Origin: Streptomyces sp. R28
GTDB taxonomy: Bacteria; Actinomycetota; Actinomycetes; Streptomycetales; Streptomycetaceae
Assembly: GCF_041052385.1 (NCBI RefSeq)
Contig: NZ_CP163439.1
Span: forward strand, 682,001-746,000
Direction: 5' to 3'
Length of the DNA: 64,000 nucleotides
A program made the translations under genes and the position numbers. Under the pieces are notes generated by a model, which saw only the letters and a program-made list of their open reading frames with translations, searched no databases and was not told the origin of the DNA. Of this stretch, positions 50,245 to 59,221 are shown in pieces. Numbering within the stretch: position 1 is the first letter of the stretch; each line of letters starts with the position of its first letter.

Positions 50245-51063
50245 TCACGGCTGCGCCAGGAGGGAGCTCTGGTAGCGGCGCATTCCGCGCAGCCACCGGT
50301 CGTAGTCCGAGCCCTTCTGCCGGTACATCTCAAGAACGTCTTCGTGCGGCAGGATCAGGAAGCGCTCGTCCTCGATCGCGGCCAGGACGGAGTCGGCGAC
50401 TTCGGCCGGGTCCAGGACGTCACCCGCGGACGTGACGGCCCGCGTCGCCGCTCTTCCCAGCGCGTCCCCCGAGTCCTCCCCGGCGGACAGCATCCTGGTG
50501 TTCACGCCCATCGGGCACAGACAGCTGACCCGGACCCCGCGATCGCCGTAGGTGACACTCAGCCACTCGGCGAAGGCGACGGCCGCGTGCTTGGTGACGG
50601 CGTACGTGGCGGAGCCGATCTGGGTGAGCAGCCCGGCCGCCGAGGCGGTGCTGACGAAGTAGCCCTCGTCGCGCTTGAGCCATCGCGGCACCAGAAGCCT
50701 CGCCGCACGGATGTGGGCTCGCAGGTTCACATCGATCGAGAGGTCCCACTCCTGCTCGCTCGCGTCGAGGCGGGGCGCCCCGGCGATACCGGCGTTCGCG
50801 AAGTAGAGATCGACCGGACCGAACGTGCTCTCGGCCAGGGCGATCAGCTCCTGGATCTGGGCGGTCTCCGACACGTCCGCGCCGGCGCTGACCGTACTTT
50901 CGGGATGGTCGGCGTTGACTCTCTCCGACACCGCCCGCGCGCTCTCCGCGTCGAGGTCCGCGACGACCACCCGGGCGCCCTCGCGAGCGAGCCGTGCGAC
51001 CAGCGCGCTACCGATGCCGCCACCCCCACCGGTGACGATGGCGACTCTCTGTGCAACGTTCAC
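50245..51063 (-). CDS. Short-chain dehydrogenase/reductase
   Basis: 272 residues from GTG 51063 (MNVAQRVAIVTGGGGGIGSA) with GGAGAGG 8-10 nt upstream; a longer frame exists but crosses the promoter. Rossmann SDR with YFANAGIAG, YFVSTASAAGLLTQIGSATYAVTKHAAVAFAEWL (Ser, Tyr, Lys) and a C-terminal region predicted to form the substrate pocket. The first gene of the SDR-ACAD-SDR operon, just downstream of the operator promoter. Confidence 0.88.
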   Translation of the reverse strand: MNVAQRVAIVTGGGGGIGSALVARLAREGARVVVADLDAESARAVSERVNADHPESTVSAGADVSETAQIQELIALAESTFGPVDLYFANAGIAGAPRLDASEQEWDLSIDVNLRAHIRAARLLVPRWLKRDEGYFVSTASAAGLLTQIGSATYAVTKHAAVAFAEWLSVTYGDRGVRVSCLCPMGVNTRMLSAGEDSGDALGRAATRAVTSAGDVLDPAEVADSVLAAIEDERFLILPHEDVLEMYRQKGSDYDRWLRGMRRYQSSLLAQP

Positions 51064-51102
51064 AGGCGGACCTCTCCGTGCCGGGACGTTCTTCCGCCAC
51101 TC

Positions 51103-51132
51103 TGTATAATTGAATCTGGCGTCAACTTCAAT
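51103..51132 (-). promoter_or_regulatory. Promoter of SDR-ACAD operon overlapped by TTGAA-N12-TTCAA operator
   Basis: On the minus strand TTGAAG (51131-51126), a 17-bp spacer, and TATACA (51108-51103). The operator ATTGAA-N12-TTCAAT (51109-51132) covers the -35 and spacer. The same architecture occurs at 55793-55822. The TSS would be about 35 nt before the SDR start. Confidence 0.65.
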
Positions 51133-51247
51133 AGCCGGCCACAGAGCAGCCGTGGTCGTTGCGCCCCGTGTCGTTGCCCCCCGTGTCGTCACACCGTGCC
51201 GTCACGCCGTCTCGTCCCGTCCGTGGAGCAGGACGAGAAAAAGAAAA

Positions 51248-51270
51248 GACACCCGGCGGTACCGGGTGTC
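51248..51270 (-). terminator. Rho-independent terminator of the tetR gene
   Basis: GACACCCGG / CCGGGTGTC, 9-bp perfect stem, 5-nt loop. On the minus strand it is followed by TTTTCTTTTTC, a classical U-tract that is rare in this GC-rich DNA. It lies 16 nt after the tetR stop. Confidence 0.85.
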
Positions 51271-51286
51271 TTGGGAGCAGGCGGAA

Positions 51287-52012
51287 TCAGCGGTGGTCGG
51301 GGAACCGCAGGGCGTTCGCCCAGAGCCGGGTCACCGTGGAGACGAGTTCCTCGAAGTCCACCGGCGTACCTTCTTCTTCCTGCCCTTCACAGAGCACGAA
51401 GGCGTGGTAGGCCATGACGCTGACCATGCCCGACAGCGCGCGGGAGGCCTTCATCGGATCGACCTCACGGTCTGCGACACCGCGCGCCTGCAGGTCGGCG
51501 ATGCCGCGGGCATTGCGGCGGATGAACGCGTCCCCGCGCCGCCTTCGGAACTCACGGAACTCCGGCTCCACTTGGGCGACCTGCTCCAGCAGCGCCATCA
51601 GCTTCGCGTTCCGTCTGTACGCCGCGAGATACGCGCGATTGCTCGCCTCGAGCACCGCATAGGGATCGTCGGCGCCCTGCACCCGGCCCATGCCGGGGTG
51701 CATCATGTCCTCTTGCGCCTCCAGGAGTACGGCGGCCAGCACCTCTTCCTTGTTGGCGAAGTAGGTGTAGAAGGACCCCGCCGCGCATCGAGCCTCTTTG
51801 GTGATGTCGGTCAGGCGGGTGTCGAGGTAGCCGTCCCGTTCGAACACCTTCCGGGCGGCCTTCACCAGGGCGGCCCGTGTCCGCGCTCCGCGCTGCGTCG
51901 TGGGCGGCTCGCGAAGCTGCGAGAGGGGCGCCACGGGCGGCGCGTTCTCGCCGTCGATGTCCTCGGGCGCAGTGGTGTCCATCCCCGGGACTTTACTTGA
52001 ATCCGACGCCAT
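51287..52012 (-). CDS. TetR-family regulator of the acyl-CoA catabolic genes
   Basis: 241 residues if the ATG at 52012 is used; an alternative ATG at 51982 gives MDTTAPED and would place the operator-like sequence upstream of the gene. Helix-turn-helix at RAALVKAARKVFERDGYLDTRLTDITKEARCAAGSFYTYFANKEEVL; then a helical ligand domain. The C-terminal region has acidic stretches (LCEGQEEEGTP). Located between the operons carrying the shared operator, so it probably represses them and releases with an acyl-CoA-type ligand. Ligand identity is inference. Confidence 0.87.
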   Translation of the reverse strand: MASDSSKVPGMDTTAPEDIDGENAPPVAPLSQLREPPTTQRGARTRAALVKAARKVFERDGYLDTRLTDITKEARCAAGSFYTYFANKEEVLAAVLLEAQEDMMHPGMGRVQGADDPYAVLEASNRAYLAAYRRNAKLMALLEQVAQVEPEFREFRRRRGDAFIRRNARGIADLQARGVADREVDPMKASRALSGMVSVMAYHAFVLCEGQEEEGTPVDFEELVSTVTRLWANALRFPDHR

Positions 52013-52019
52013 AGTCACA
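51996..52019. promoter_or_regulatory. Degenerate copy of the shared operator at the tetR start
   Basis: CTTGAATCCGACGCC... shares TTGAAT, the CG-rich centre and CA with the two strong sites, but the right arm is degraded (GTCACA). On the minus strand TTGTGA-17 bp-AGTAAA resembles a promoter, which would give a nearly leaderless message from ATG 51982. Suggests weak autoregulation. Confidence 0.4.
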
Positions 52020-52067
52020 ACCCCCAAGGGCCCCGGCAGGGCCGGTTGACGTCCTGGTCTCCGAGGT

Positions 52068-53594
52068 TCAGCGAGGGTGGACGGCAGCGTCGCCGAGCGA
52101 GGTGTCGCGGGCGAGCGCGGTACGGTCGATGGACCGCTTGAGGATCTTCCCCGACGGACCCTTGGGCAGCGCGTCGACGAACCGGACGATGCGCGGGATC
52201 TTGTAGGCGGACAGCCGCTCTCGCGCCCAGCTCGACACCTCGGCGGCACCGAGTTCCGAACCGGGCCGGGCCGCGATGAGCGCGGCGACCTCCTCGCCGT
52301 AGTGGTCGTCGGGAACGCCGATGACGGCCGCCTCGACGATGTCGGGGTGCTCGTAGAGAACTTCCTCCACCTCACCGGGGTAGACGTTGTAACCGCCGCG
52401 GATGATCAGGTCCTTGATGCGGTCGACGATGCGCAGGTCGCCGTCCGTGTCGGTTTCGCCGAGGTCGCCGGTCCGCAACCAGCCGTCGGACGAGAGGGCC
52501 GCGGCGGTGTCCGCGGGGCGGTTCCAGTAGCCGCGCATCACCGTGGGCCCCTTGATGTGGACCTCGCCGACGGTTCCCGGCGGGCACTCGTTGCCGTCGT
52601 CGTCACGCACCTGGACCCGCAGTCCCGGGACCGCCCGGCCGGTGTATCCGGTCTTGCCGCCGCGGTCGATGTCGTTGAAGGTGCCGAACGCGGTGGTCTC
52701 GGTGAGCCCGTACCCCTCGACGATGGTGCAGCCGAAGCGGGCCTCGAAGGCCCGGGCGACCTCACCGGGCAGGGAGGCACCGCCGGAGACGGCGACACGA
52801 AGCTGCGCGAAGTCCGCCGGGTTCGCGTCGCCCGCCGCGTGCAGCATCGCGTTCCACATGGTCGGCACGCCGGCCATGATGGTGAGCCGGTCGCGGCGCA
52901 GCATCTCCAGCATCGACGCCGGGTCGAATCGGGCCAGCAACGACATCGAGCCGCCCGCGGTCAGGGTCGCCATCAGAACCGATGCCTGGCCGAACACGTG
53001 GAACAGCGGGAGTCCGGTGCCGGTACGGTCGGCGCTCGACGCGCGGCTGCACTCGGCTCCGATCTCCCCGGCGGACAGCAGGTTGCCGACCGTGAGTTGA
53101 GCCCCCTTCGGCCGCCCGGTGGTGCCCGAGGTGTACAGGATGGCCGCGGTCTCGTCGCGGTCCCGGTCGACGACGTCGGCAGGGGTCGCGCCGGTGACCG
53201 ACGCGCCCGGGGACAGCGTCCAGAACGGCACCTCGATCGCCGCGCCCGCCTCGGCGACGGCTGGGCCTAGGGCGTGCCAGGCGATCGCCAATGAGCAGCC
53301 GGCGTCACCGAGGACGTACTCGACCTCGGCCCGGGTGGACATCGTGTTGACCGGCACCACGACACAGCCCGCGGCCTGAATCCCGAGATAGGCCACCACG
53401 AACTCGGGCACCGACGGCGCTGCGAGCAGCACCCGGTCCCCGGGGGACAGCCCTGCGGCGGCCAGAGCCCCCGCGTACCGTGCGCTCGCGTCGCGCAGTT
53501 GACGGTAGGTCCACTGGTCCGTGGCGCCGCGCAGGGCGATGTTGTCGGGAGTGGCGGCCGCGTGGCGGCACACCGGATCGAAGACGCTGGTCAT
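52068..53594 (-). CDS. Class I adenylate-forming enzyme (acyl-CoA synthetase)
   Basis: 508 residues from ATG 53594 (MTSVFDPVCRHAAATPDNIALRG). ATP-binding motif [72 protein letters not shown] and the terminal lysine of PKGPSGKILKRSI. All elements of a CoA ligase are present and there is no FAAL insert, so it most likely activates a carboxylic acid to its CoA ester. Between the HAD/thiolase pair and tetR, it would feed the adjacent dehydrogenases. Substrate unknown. Confidence 0.9.
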   Translation of the reverse strand: MTSVFDPVCRHAAATPDNIALRGATDQWTYRQLRDASARYAGALAAAGLSPGDRVLLAAPSVPEFVVAYLGIQAAGCVVVPVNTMSTRAEVEYVLGDAGCSLAIAWHALGPAVAEAGAAIEVPFWTLSPGASVTGATPADVVDRDRDETAAILYTSGTTGRPKGAQLTVGNLLSAGEIGAECSRASSADRTGTGLPLFHVFGQASVLMATLTAGGSMSLLARFDPASMLEMLRRDRLTIMAGVPTMWNAMLHAAGDANPADFAQLRVAVSGGASLPGEVARAFEARFGCTIVEGYGLTETTAFGTFNDIDRGGKTGYTGRAVPGLRVQVRDDDGNECPPGTVGEVHIKGPTVMRGYWNRPADTAAALSSDGWLRTGDLGETDTDGDLRIVDRIKDLIIRGGYNVYPGEVEEVLYEHPDIVEAAVIGVPDDHYGEEVAALIAARPGSELGAAEVSSWARERLSAYKIPRIVRFVDALPKGPSGKILKRSIDRTALARDTSLGDAAVHPR

Positions 53595-53721
53595 GAGCGG
53601 TGCCTTCCAGGGATGTGAGCAGGTGAAGGTGCGGGATCCCGCCCTCGCCGATCGTTTGAGTTGGCCCGGCCTCCCCCTCAAGTCCTCGGCAGGGGCAGCC
53701 GGATGACGCACCTCACGCGCC

Positions 53722-53775
53722 CGATCCGTCGATCCGGTCCGTCGGTCTGATCCGTCGATCTGATCCGTCGATCGG
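53722..53775. repeat. GATCCGTCGATC short tandem repeat
   Basis: About four degenerate 12-14 bp units (GATCCGTCGATC, one variant GTCCGTCGGTCT) immediately before the 3' end of the HAD gene, in the spacer ahead of the CoA ligase. Possibly only a slippage product. Confidence 0.6.
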
Positions 53776-54438
53776 TCAGGCGGTGATACGGAAGCGTTCC
53801 GCGAGTTGGCGGCGGGTGTCGGCGGCGCTGGTGTGCAGCACTCCCCCGATACCGATCCGCTCCGCTCCGTCGAGGTTCTGCTGCAGATCGTCGATCATGA
53901 CGGCCTCCTCGGGGTCGATGCCGAGGCGTTCACATGCGATCGCGTAGATCCGCCGGGAAGGCTTGCGGATTCCGACCTCGGAGGAGATGACGACCACGTC
54001 GGCGACAGCGGCGAGGGCGACACCGTCGTACGTCCCGGTACCGAAGGAATTGGACACCAGCGCAACGGGACGACCGGCGGCTCGAAGATCGCCGAGCAGC
54101 GCGAGCATCTCCTCGTCGATCGACATTCCCGCTTGCATCCGGGCCGTGAGTCCCCCGGCCGGTACGTCGGCACCGTGGACTCGGAGCCGCTCGGCGAATC
54201 CTCGCTCGAAGGCTTCGGCGTCGATACGACCGCACTCGTGGTCGGCCAGAAGGGTGCGTGAGGGCTGGTCCCGGGCAAAGAGCTCCAGCGGCAGGCGCGG
54301 GTCGCCGCCGAGCGAGGCACCGAAGTCGGTGAAAGCCCGCAGCACGCTGGAGGTGATGACCCCGCCGAAGTCCACCAGGACCGCGGTTCGCCCCTTCTCC
54401 TGCCCCTGCCCCTGCTCCGTTTCCGATTCCGTCTCCAT
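53776..54438 (-). CDS. HAD-superfamily hydrolase (ACAD10 N-domain-like)
   Basis: 220 residues. Motif I VLVDFGGVITSSV, with Gly-Gly in place of the second Asp as in the epoxide-hydrolase N-terminal phosphatase and ACAD10 groups; motif II LVSNSFGTG, motif III Lys in GIRKPSRRIYAIA, and motif IV AVMIDDLQQNLDGAERIG. The ATG at 54438 overlaps the thiolase stop by 1 nt, so it is translationally coupled. With an ACAD10/11-like dehydrogenase and ligase nearby it may act on phosphorylated acyl-CoA intermediates; that is inference. Confidence 0.85.
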   Translation of the reverse strand: METESETEQGQGQEKGRTAVLVDFGGVITSSVLRAFTDFGASLGGDPRLPLELFARDQPSRTLLADHECGRIDAEAFERGFAERLRVHGADVPAGGLTARMQAGMSIDEEMLALLGDLRAAGRPVALVSNSFGTGTYDGVALAAVADVVVISSEVGIRKPSRRIYAIACERLGIDPEEAVMIDDLQQNLDGAERIGIGGVLHTSAADTRRQLAERFRITA

Positions 54439-55637
54439 CAGACGACCTCGAACAGTCCGGCTGCGCCCATTCCGCCGCCGACACACATCGAGATCACCAC
54501 GTACCGGACACCTCGGCGCTTGCCCTCGATGAGGGCATGCCCCACCAGGCGGGCACCGGTCATTCCGTACGGATGGCCGACCGAGATCGCGCCGCCGTTG
54601 ACGTTGAACCGCTCCGGGTCGATGTGCAGTTCATCGCGGCAGTACAGCGCCTGGGAGGCGAACGCCTCGTTGAGTTCCCACAGGCCGATGTCGTCGATGG
54701 TGAGGTTGTGCTGCTTCAGCAGCTTCGGGATGGCGAACACCGGACCGATGCCCATCTCCTCCGGCCCGCAACCGGCAACGGTCATACCCCGGTAGACGCC
54801 GAGCGGTTCCAGTCCGCGGCGCTCGGCCTCCTTCGACTCCATCAGCACCGACGCCGAAGCCCCGTCCGACAGCTGCGAGGAGTTGCCCGCCGTCACGCTG
54901 GAGTGCGCGCTCACCTGACCGTCGGGCAGCACCGGCGCCAGCCCGGCCAGGCCTTCGAGCGTCGTCGACGCGCGGTTGCCCTCGTCCCGGGGCAGGGTGA
55001 CCTCCTCCTCCCGCACTTCCCCGGACTGCTTGTCGAGCACCTTCTTGATGCTGCTGAGCGCGACGATCTCCTGATCGAACCGGCCGGCCTCCTGCGCCGC
55101 CGCGGTGCGCTGCTGCGACAGCAGCGCGAACTCGTCCTGGCGTTCCCGGCTCACGCCGTAGCGTTCGGCGACGATCTCCGCGGTCTGCAGCATCGGCAGG
55201 TAGATGCTCGGCTTGTGCTCGACCAGCCAGGGATCCGCCATGCGGTGGGTGTTCATGTGGTCGTTCTGGACCAGGGAGATCGACTCGACACCGCCGCCGA
55301 CGGCGACCTGCATGCCGTCCGCGACGATCTGCTTGGCGGCCGTCGCGATGGCCATCAGGCCCGACGAGCACTGCCGGTCGATGGTCATCCCTGACGCAGT
55401 GTCCGGCAGCCCGGCACGCAGAGCGGCCTGGCGCGCGACGTTGAAACCGGCGGACCCCTGCTGCACAGCACAGCCGAAGACGACGTCCTCGACCTCGCCT
55501 CCCTCGAGCCCGGCACGCTGCACCGCGTGCGAAAGGGCATGCGCAGCGAGCTCCTGTGCCTGCGTGTCGTTGAACGCGCCGCGGTACGCCTTTCCGATCG
55601 GCGTCCGTGCCGTCGAAACGATGACTGCTTCCCTCAT
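54438..55637 (-). CDS. Acetyl-CoA acyltransferase (thiolase)
   Basis: 399 residues. Nucleophile Cys in [15 protein letters not shown] (about residue 89), catalytic His in [13 protein letters not shown] and the second Cys in [12 protein letters not shown]. Degradative-type thiolase length. It would cleave 3-ketoacyl-CoA to acetyl-CoA plus a shortened acyl-CoA. First gene after the operator promoter at about 55.8 kb. Confidence 0.93.
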   Translation of the reverse strand: MREAVIVSTARTPIGKAYRGAFNDTQAQELAAHALSHAVQRAGLEGGEVEDVVFGCAVQQGSAGFNVARQAALRAGLPDTASGMTIDRQCSSGLMAIATAAKQIVADGMQVAVGGGVESISLVQNDHMNTHRMADPWLVEHKPSIYLPMLQTAEIVAERYGVSRERQDEFALLSQQRTAAAQEAGRFDQEIVALSSIKKVLDKQSGEVREEEVTLPRDEGNRASTTLEGLAGLAPVLPDGQVSAHSSVTAGNSSQLSDGASASVLMESKEAERRGLEPLGVYRGMTVAGCGPEEMGIGPVFAIPKLLKQHNLTIDDIGLWELNEAFASQALYCRDELHIDPERFNVNGGAISVGHPYGMTGARLVGHALIEGKRRGVRYVVISMCVGGGMGAAGLFEVV

Positions 55638-55792
55638 GTCGCCTCACTGCTTCCTGCTGGTCCGGTTCATCCGGGAGTTTCGGGACCGTCGAACGCCAAC
55701 TGAGGCGCTGTGACTGCTTATTGACCGCTTGCCCCGCTGGCCGATGACATGAGCCATGGCCGCAGGGGTGACGGGAGCCGACCTCCGGCTCG

Positions 55793-55822
55793 GTTATAGT
55801 TGAATTCGGCGTCAGGTTCAAC
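55793..55822 (-). promoter_or_regulatory. Thiolase promoter overlapped by TTGAA-N12-TTCAA operator
   Basis: On the minus strand TTGAAC (55821-55816), 17-bp spacer, TATAAC (55798-55793). The 24-bp operator GTTGAA-N12-TTCAAC (55799-55822) has perfect 6-bp arms. The layout is the same as at 51.1 kb. The leader to the thiolase ATG would be about 150 nt. Confidence 0.7.
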
Positions 55823-55872
55823 CAAGACGGCCCGCACTCATGACTTGACAGCCCGCCCCCCTGCCTGAAGGC

Positions 55873-55888
55873 TACCGACCAGTCGGTA
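55873..55888. promoter_or_regulatory. TetR-type palindrome before the alpha/beta hydrolase
   Basis: TACCGACCAGTCGGTA: 7-bp arms around CA, 14 bp before the GTG start and about 22 bp after a TTGACA (55845-55850), so it would sit on the transcription start. It shares ACCAGTCGGTA with the site at 36 kb. Confidence 0.6.
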
Positions 55889-55902
55889 CGAAAGGGTGGG
55901 CC

Positions 55903-56742
55903 GTGACCGAGCTGAGCATCTCCACCGGTGCGGGCGTGTTCGACGCGATCGTGGCGGGTCCGCCCGAGGGCCGCCCGGTGCTGCTGCTGCACGGCTTCCC
56001 GCAGACGGGGCTGGCGTGGCGACGCCAGATCACGGCGTTGGCCGAGCACGGCTACCGAGTGGTGGCACCCGACCAGCGTGGGTACTCCCCCGGCGCCCGC
56101 CCCCAGCGGCCCGAGGACTATCGCATCGGCCTTCTCGTCGACGACGTGGTCGCGATCACCGAGGAACTGGGCTGGGCGGCGTTCGACCTGGTCGGCCATG
56201 ACTGGGGAGGCGCGGTCGCCTGGTGGACCGCGCATGCCCACCCCGGCCGCGTACGCACCCTGACGGTCGTCTCGACCCCGCACCCCGGTGCTCTGGCCAC
56301 CACCCTGCGCACCGACCAGGACCAGCGTGAACGCTCTCGCTACATGATCGACTGGCGCGAAGCACCCGCGACCGAAGAGCGCATGCTCGCCCACGACGCC
56401 CAGGAGCTACGCGCCTTCTACGCCGAGAAGGTCCCGCAGGCCAGTGCCGAGGCCTACGTGCGGCACCTGTCCCAGCCGGGCGCTCTCACCGCGGCGCTCA
56501 ACTGGTACCGGGCCGGCCGCCCCGACGGCGCGATCGGCGTCATCGACGTACCCACGCTGTACGTCTGGAGCGCGGAGGACAGCGCGTTCGGACCGGCGGC
56601 CGCGAGGGAGACCGGGCGGTGGGTCGGCGGGCCGTACCGGTTCGAGACCCTCCAGGGCGTCAGCCACTGGGTTCCCGAGGAGGCGCCCGAAACGCTGAAC
56701 CGCCTGCTGCTCGACCATTTGCGAGCGCACGGCGCGTACTGA
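55903..56742 (+). CDS. Alpha/beta hydrolase, epoxide hydrolase-like
   Basis: 279 residues from GTG 55903. HGFPQTGLAWR oxyanion region, nucleophile Asp in LVGHDWGGAVAW (about residue 104), acid in WSAEDSAF and His in GVSHWVPEEAPE. Asp nucleophile plus HDWGG marks epoxide hydrolases and haloalkane dehalogenases rather than serine esterases. It would open an epoxide via a covalent ester. Divergent from the thiolase operon with its own operator. Confidence 0.87.
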   Translation: MTELSISTGAGVFDAIVAGPPEGRPVLLLHGFPQTGLAWRRQITALAEHGYRVVAPDQRGYSPGARPQRPEDYRIGLLVDDVVAITEELGWAAFDLVGHDWGGAVAWWTAHAHPGRVRTLTVVSTPHPGALATTLRTDQDQRERSRYMIDWREAPATEERMLAHDAQELRAFYAEKVPQASAEAYVRHLSQPGALTAALNWYRAGRPDGAIGVIDVPTLYVWSAEDSAFGPAAARETGRWVGGPYRFETLQGVSHWVPEEAPETLNRLLLDHLRAHGAY

Positions 56743-56788
56743 ACCGCACCGAATACCGCTGTTGGTCGACTCCCTGAAAGGTGACCCC

Positions 56789-57610
56789 GTGAAGACAGCA
56801 CGCGCGGCCTGGCGGCGCCTCGAGCCCGTACACGGCATGATCTATTTCGTCCCCGAGGGAAGACGACGGTACGCGGACCTCGGACTGAGCGGACGCGCCG
56901 GGTACTTTGCCTCCCGGAGCGCCGCGTTCGGCAGGGCATCCGCCGAGCTGGTCATAGCGACCTTCTACAACTTCAACCCCGATTTCGTACGGCAGGCGCT
57001 CGCCGGGGCCTGGGACGCGACGACTCCTCAGCAGGTACTCGACGCGCGGTACGCCGCCGCGGACGAGGCCCTGCGGCGGGCGGGAATCCACGAGCTGCCC
57101 GCTCTGGACGAGGTACTGGCGCTGACCCGCAGGGCCGCCGAGGCCGCCTGCGAACACAGGGCGGGCCGCCCGCTGTTCGCCGCGCATGCCGCCCTACCCT
57201 GGCCGGAGGAACCGGTACTGCAGCTGTGGCACGCCCAGACGCTGCTCCGGGAGTTCCGTGGAGACGGCCATGTGGCGTGCTTGCTGAGCGAGGGCGTCGG
57301 AGCCCTGGAATCCCTGATTCTGCACGCCGCCACCGGCGAGGTTCCCGTCGACTTCCTCAAGGCGAGCCGCGCGCGGCCCGCGGAAGAGTGGGCCGACACC
57401 GAGGAGCGCCTGCGCACGCGAGGCCTCCTCGACGGTGACTCCCTCACCACTGAAGGCGTGCGCCTGCGCCGGCACATCGAGGACCGCACCGACCTCCTGG
57501 CCCTCCCCGCCTACGCCGCCCTGGGTGACAGCGACTGCGAACGTCTCGCCGAACTCGCCGGCCCCTTCGGCCACGCCGTCGTCGAAGCCGGTCTCCTCAA
57601 GCTCGGCTGA
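56789..57610 (+). CDS. SCO6745-family protein
   Basis: 273 residues from GTG 56789, preceded by GAAAGGTGA. Diagnostic segments: ARAAWRRLEPVHGMIYF, GYFASRSAAFG, FYNFNPDFVRQAL, LWHAQTLLREFRGDGHVACLLSEGV and a C-terminal winged-helix-like ERLRTRGLLDGDSLTTEGVRLRRHIEDRTDLLA. A family of unknown function common in actinomycetes; the C-terminal half resembles MarR-type fold. No catalytic motif is recognisable. Confidence 0.8.
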   Translation: MKTARAAWRRLEPVHGMIYFVPEGRRRYADLGLSGRAGYFASRSAAFGRASAELVIATFYNFNPDFVRQALAGAWDATTPQQVLDARYAAADEALRRAGIHELPALDEVLALTRRAAEAACEHRAGRPLFAAHAALPWPEEPVLQLWHAQTLLREFRGDGHVACLLSEGVGALESLILHAATGEVPVDFLKASRARPAEEWADTEERLRTRGLLDGDSLTTEGVRLRRHIEDRTDLLALPAYAALGDSDCERLAELAGPFGHAVVEAGLLKLG

Positions 57611-58417
57611 CCGAGCACGGACTCACGGCCGCCATGAGGTCGTCGATGAGTCCGTGCAACGACGCGCCGGCATCCCCCAGCCGGCCGAGCCTGCGGCCGG
57701 CCGAGCCCCCGGCCGGCTGCCCGCCGCCTGCCGTCCGCTGCCTGCTGCCTGCTGCCTGCTGCCTGCTACCAACCCGCCGCGCCCCATTCCCCCTTGAGTG
57801 ATCTCCGAGACCGTCGACCTGCTGATGCCGGGGGCCGGCGCAGTGGTTCGTCGCGGTGATCGTCCCGAAGTTTCCCCGCTCCCCATCTCGCGCTGCGGCT
57901 GGGCCGTGGGCACGGCGGTGCTCAAAGGCAGTGCTGCAACGAGAGCGGCCTCGGTCTCCGCACGGTGCCAAGCGGGCTCACGAGCGCCGAACTGCGGCGC
58001 ATCGTCGAACGACCTCGACCACGCCGTGCACGTCGTGAAGTCGCGGCCCCCTGGCTGTCTCGGAACCAGGCCGCGACCGCCTTGATTGTCGTCGACCTCC
58101 CGCTCCATCCGAGTGACGGGTCCCGGACCAGGGCGGCTTCAAGTTCCGGGATCGCGTAGATCGTCGGGGCCGTTCACGGGTGGGGCTGAGCTGGGGATTC
58201 GACAGAACTCAAACCGCCGTTCCCCATCGCGTGGAGCTCATTACCCGACTGCGTGCATAGCGCAATCATGTAGGCCTCCGGCCCTCCGAAGCAGTGCCGC
58301 TCCGCCGACCTGATCGGCTGCGGCGTCATGGGTTTTCTCGATACTCCACAGCGCGGCCGATGAGTTTGTGGCTCCCGGCCGGTCCAAGCTCGTGACACCC
58401 CAGGAAAGGACATCGCC
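57611..58417. other. 807-bp region without a convincing gene
   Basis: Only short frames with poor codon usage. It holds a CTGCCTG heptamer repeated about four times near 57737-57766, and one copy of a 31-bp sequence repeated in inverted orientation at 60336-60366. The reverse strand around 58000-58150 encodes IPELEAALVRDPSLGWSG, possibly a remnant of a mobile-element gene. Confidence 0.5.
58117..58147. repeat. 31-bp inverted repeat, left copy
   Basis: Begins CGGGTCCCGGACCAGGGC. Matches the sequence at 60336-60366 in inverted orientation at 30 of 31 positions. The two copies bracket the DHFR-like gene and the broken transposase. Confidence 0.8.
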
Positions 58418-59023
58418 ATGTCGGAGCTTCTCGTCGACTTCATCACCTCCCTCGACGGCCACGCATCGGGAGAGGGATGGCCCGGGTTCTGGGGCCTCGA
58501 GGGCCCGGAGTACCTCGCATGGCTCGGTGAGCAGCCCGAGGCCACCTACCTGATGGGAGCGAACACCTACCGCCTGATGTCGGGCTTCGCCGCAGGCGAG
58601 GTCCCGAAGGGCCAAGACGAGTTCAGGCCCGAAGAAGAGGCGTCCGTCGACGAGCTCACGCAAGCGTCCAAGGTGGTGTTCTCCTCCTCACTCGAGGATC
58701 CACTGACGTGGGCCAACTCCACACTCGTCCGCGACGACGCCGTCGAGGCGGTCCGCGCCATGAAGTCGAGCGGCTCGGGACTCCTCAGCACGATCGGCAG
58801 CCTCAGCCTGTGCCGGTCCCTGCTACGAGCCGGACTCGTCGACCGCTTCCGGGTCGTGATGTTCCCGGTGATCACCGGGGCCACGGGCGAGGAACGCATC
58901 TACGACGGCTATCCGGACGTTGCCCTCGAGATGATCGAGCACCGCACCTTCGACGGCCGCATCCAGCTGGTCGAGTACAAGCCCCGCGTGCTCGAGCACC
59001 CGCCGCTCAGCGTCCCTGCGTGA
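58418..59023 (+). CDS. RibD C-terminal/dihydrofolate reductase-like protein
   Basis: 201 residues from ATG 58418 with AGGAAAGGA upstream. DHFR-like fold: LLVDFITSLDGHASGEGW, YLMGANTYRLMSG, SKVVFSSSL, GSGLLSTIGSLSLCRSLLRAGLVDRFRVVMFPVITG and RIYDG. Members are small NADPH-dependent reductases of unknown substrate. Located between the two copies of the inverted repeat, so it may have arrived with a mobile element. Confidence 0.88.
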   Translation: MSELLVDFITSLDGHASGEGWPGFWGLEGPEYLAWLGEQPEATYLMGANTYRLMSGFAAGEVPKGQDEFRPEEEASVDELTQASKVVFSSSLEDPLTWANSTLVRDDAVEAVRAMKSSGSGLLSTIGSLSLCRSLLRAGLVDRFRVVMFPVITGATGEERIYDGYPDVALEMIEHRTFDGRIQLVEYKPRVLEHPPLSVPA

Positions 59024-59221
59024 CGTCGCCCCGTCCGCAGGTCTGGACGCCCGCCAGGCCGGCGCCGGCGGGAGCGGAGCAAGACCTGATAGGGGGCGAA
59101 CGGCCAACGTCAGGACGCCCGGTCCATCGTCGCTGTGCGGCGGGAGTTGACGCCGCGGCAGAACTGGCACGGAGCCAGTGATCATGTTGGTGTCGAAGCC
59201 AGCTGATCACGAAGAGGGCCC

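Noticed and set aside
54631..56394. 587-codon minus-strand frame through the thiolase promoter
   Set aside because: It overlaps the thiolase in another frame, the operator region and the alpha/beta hydrolase; no domain similarity.
57623..58108. Minus-strand frame in the 57.6-58.4 kb gap
   Set aside because: Poor codon bias and no recognisable motif; probably noncoding.
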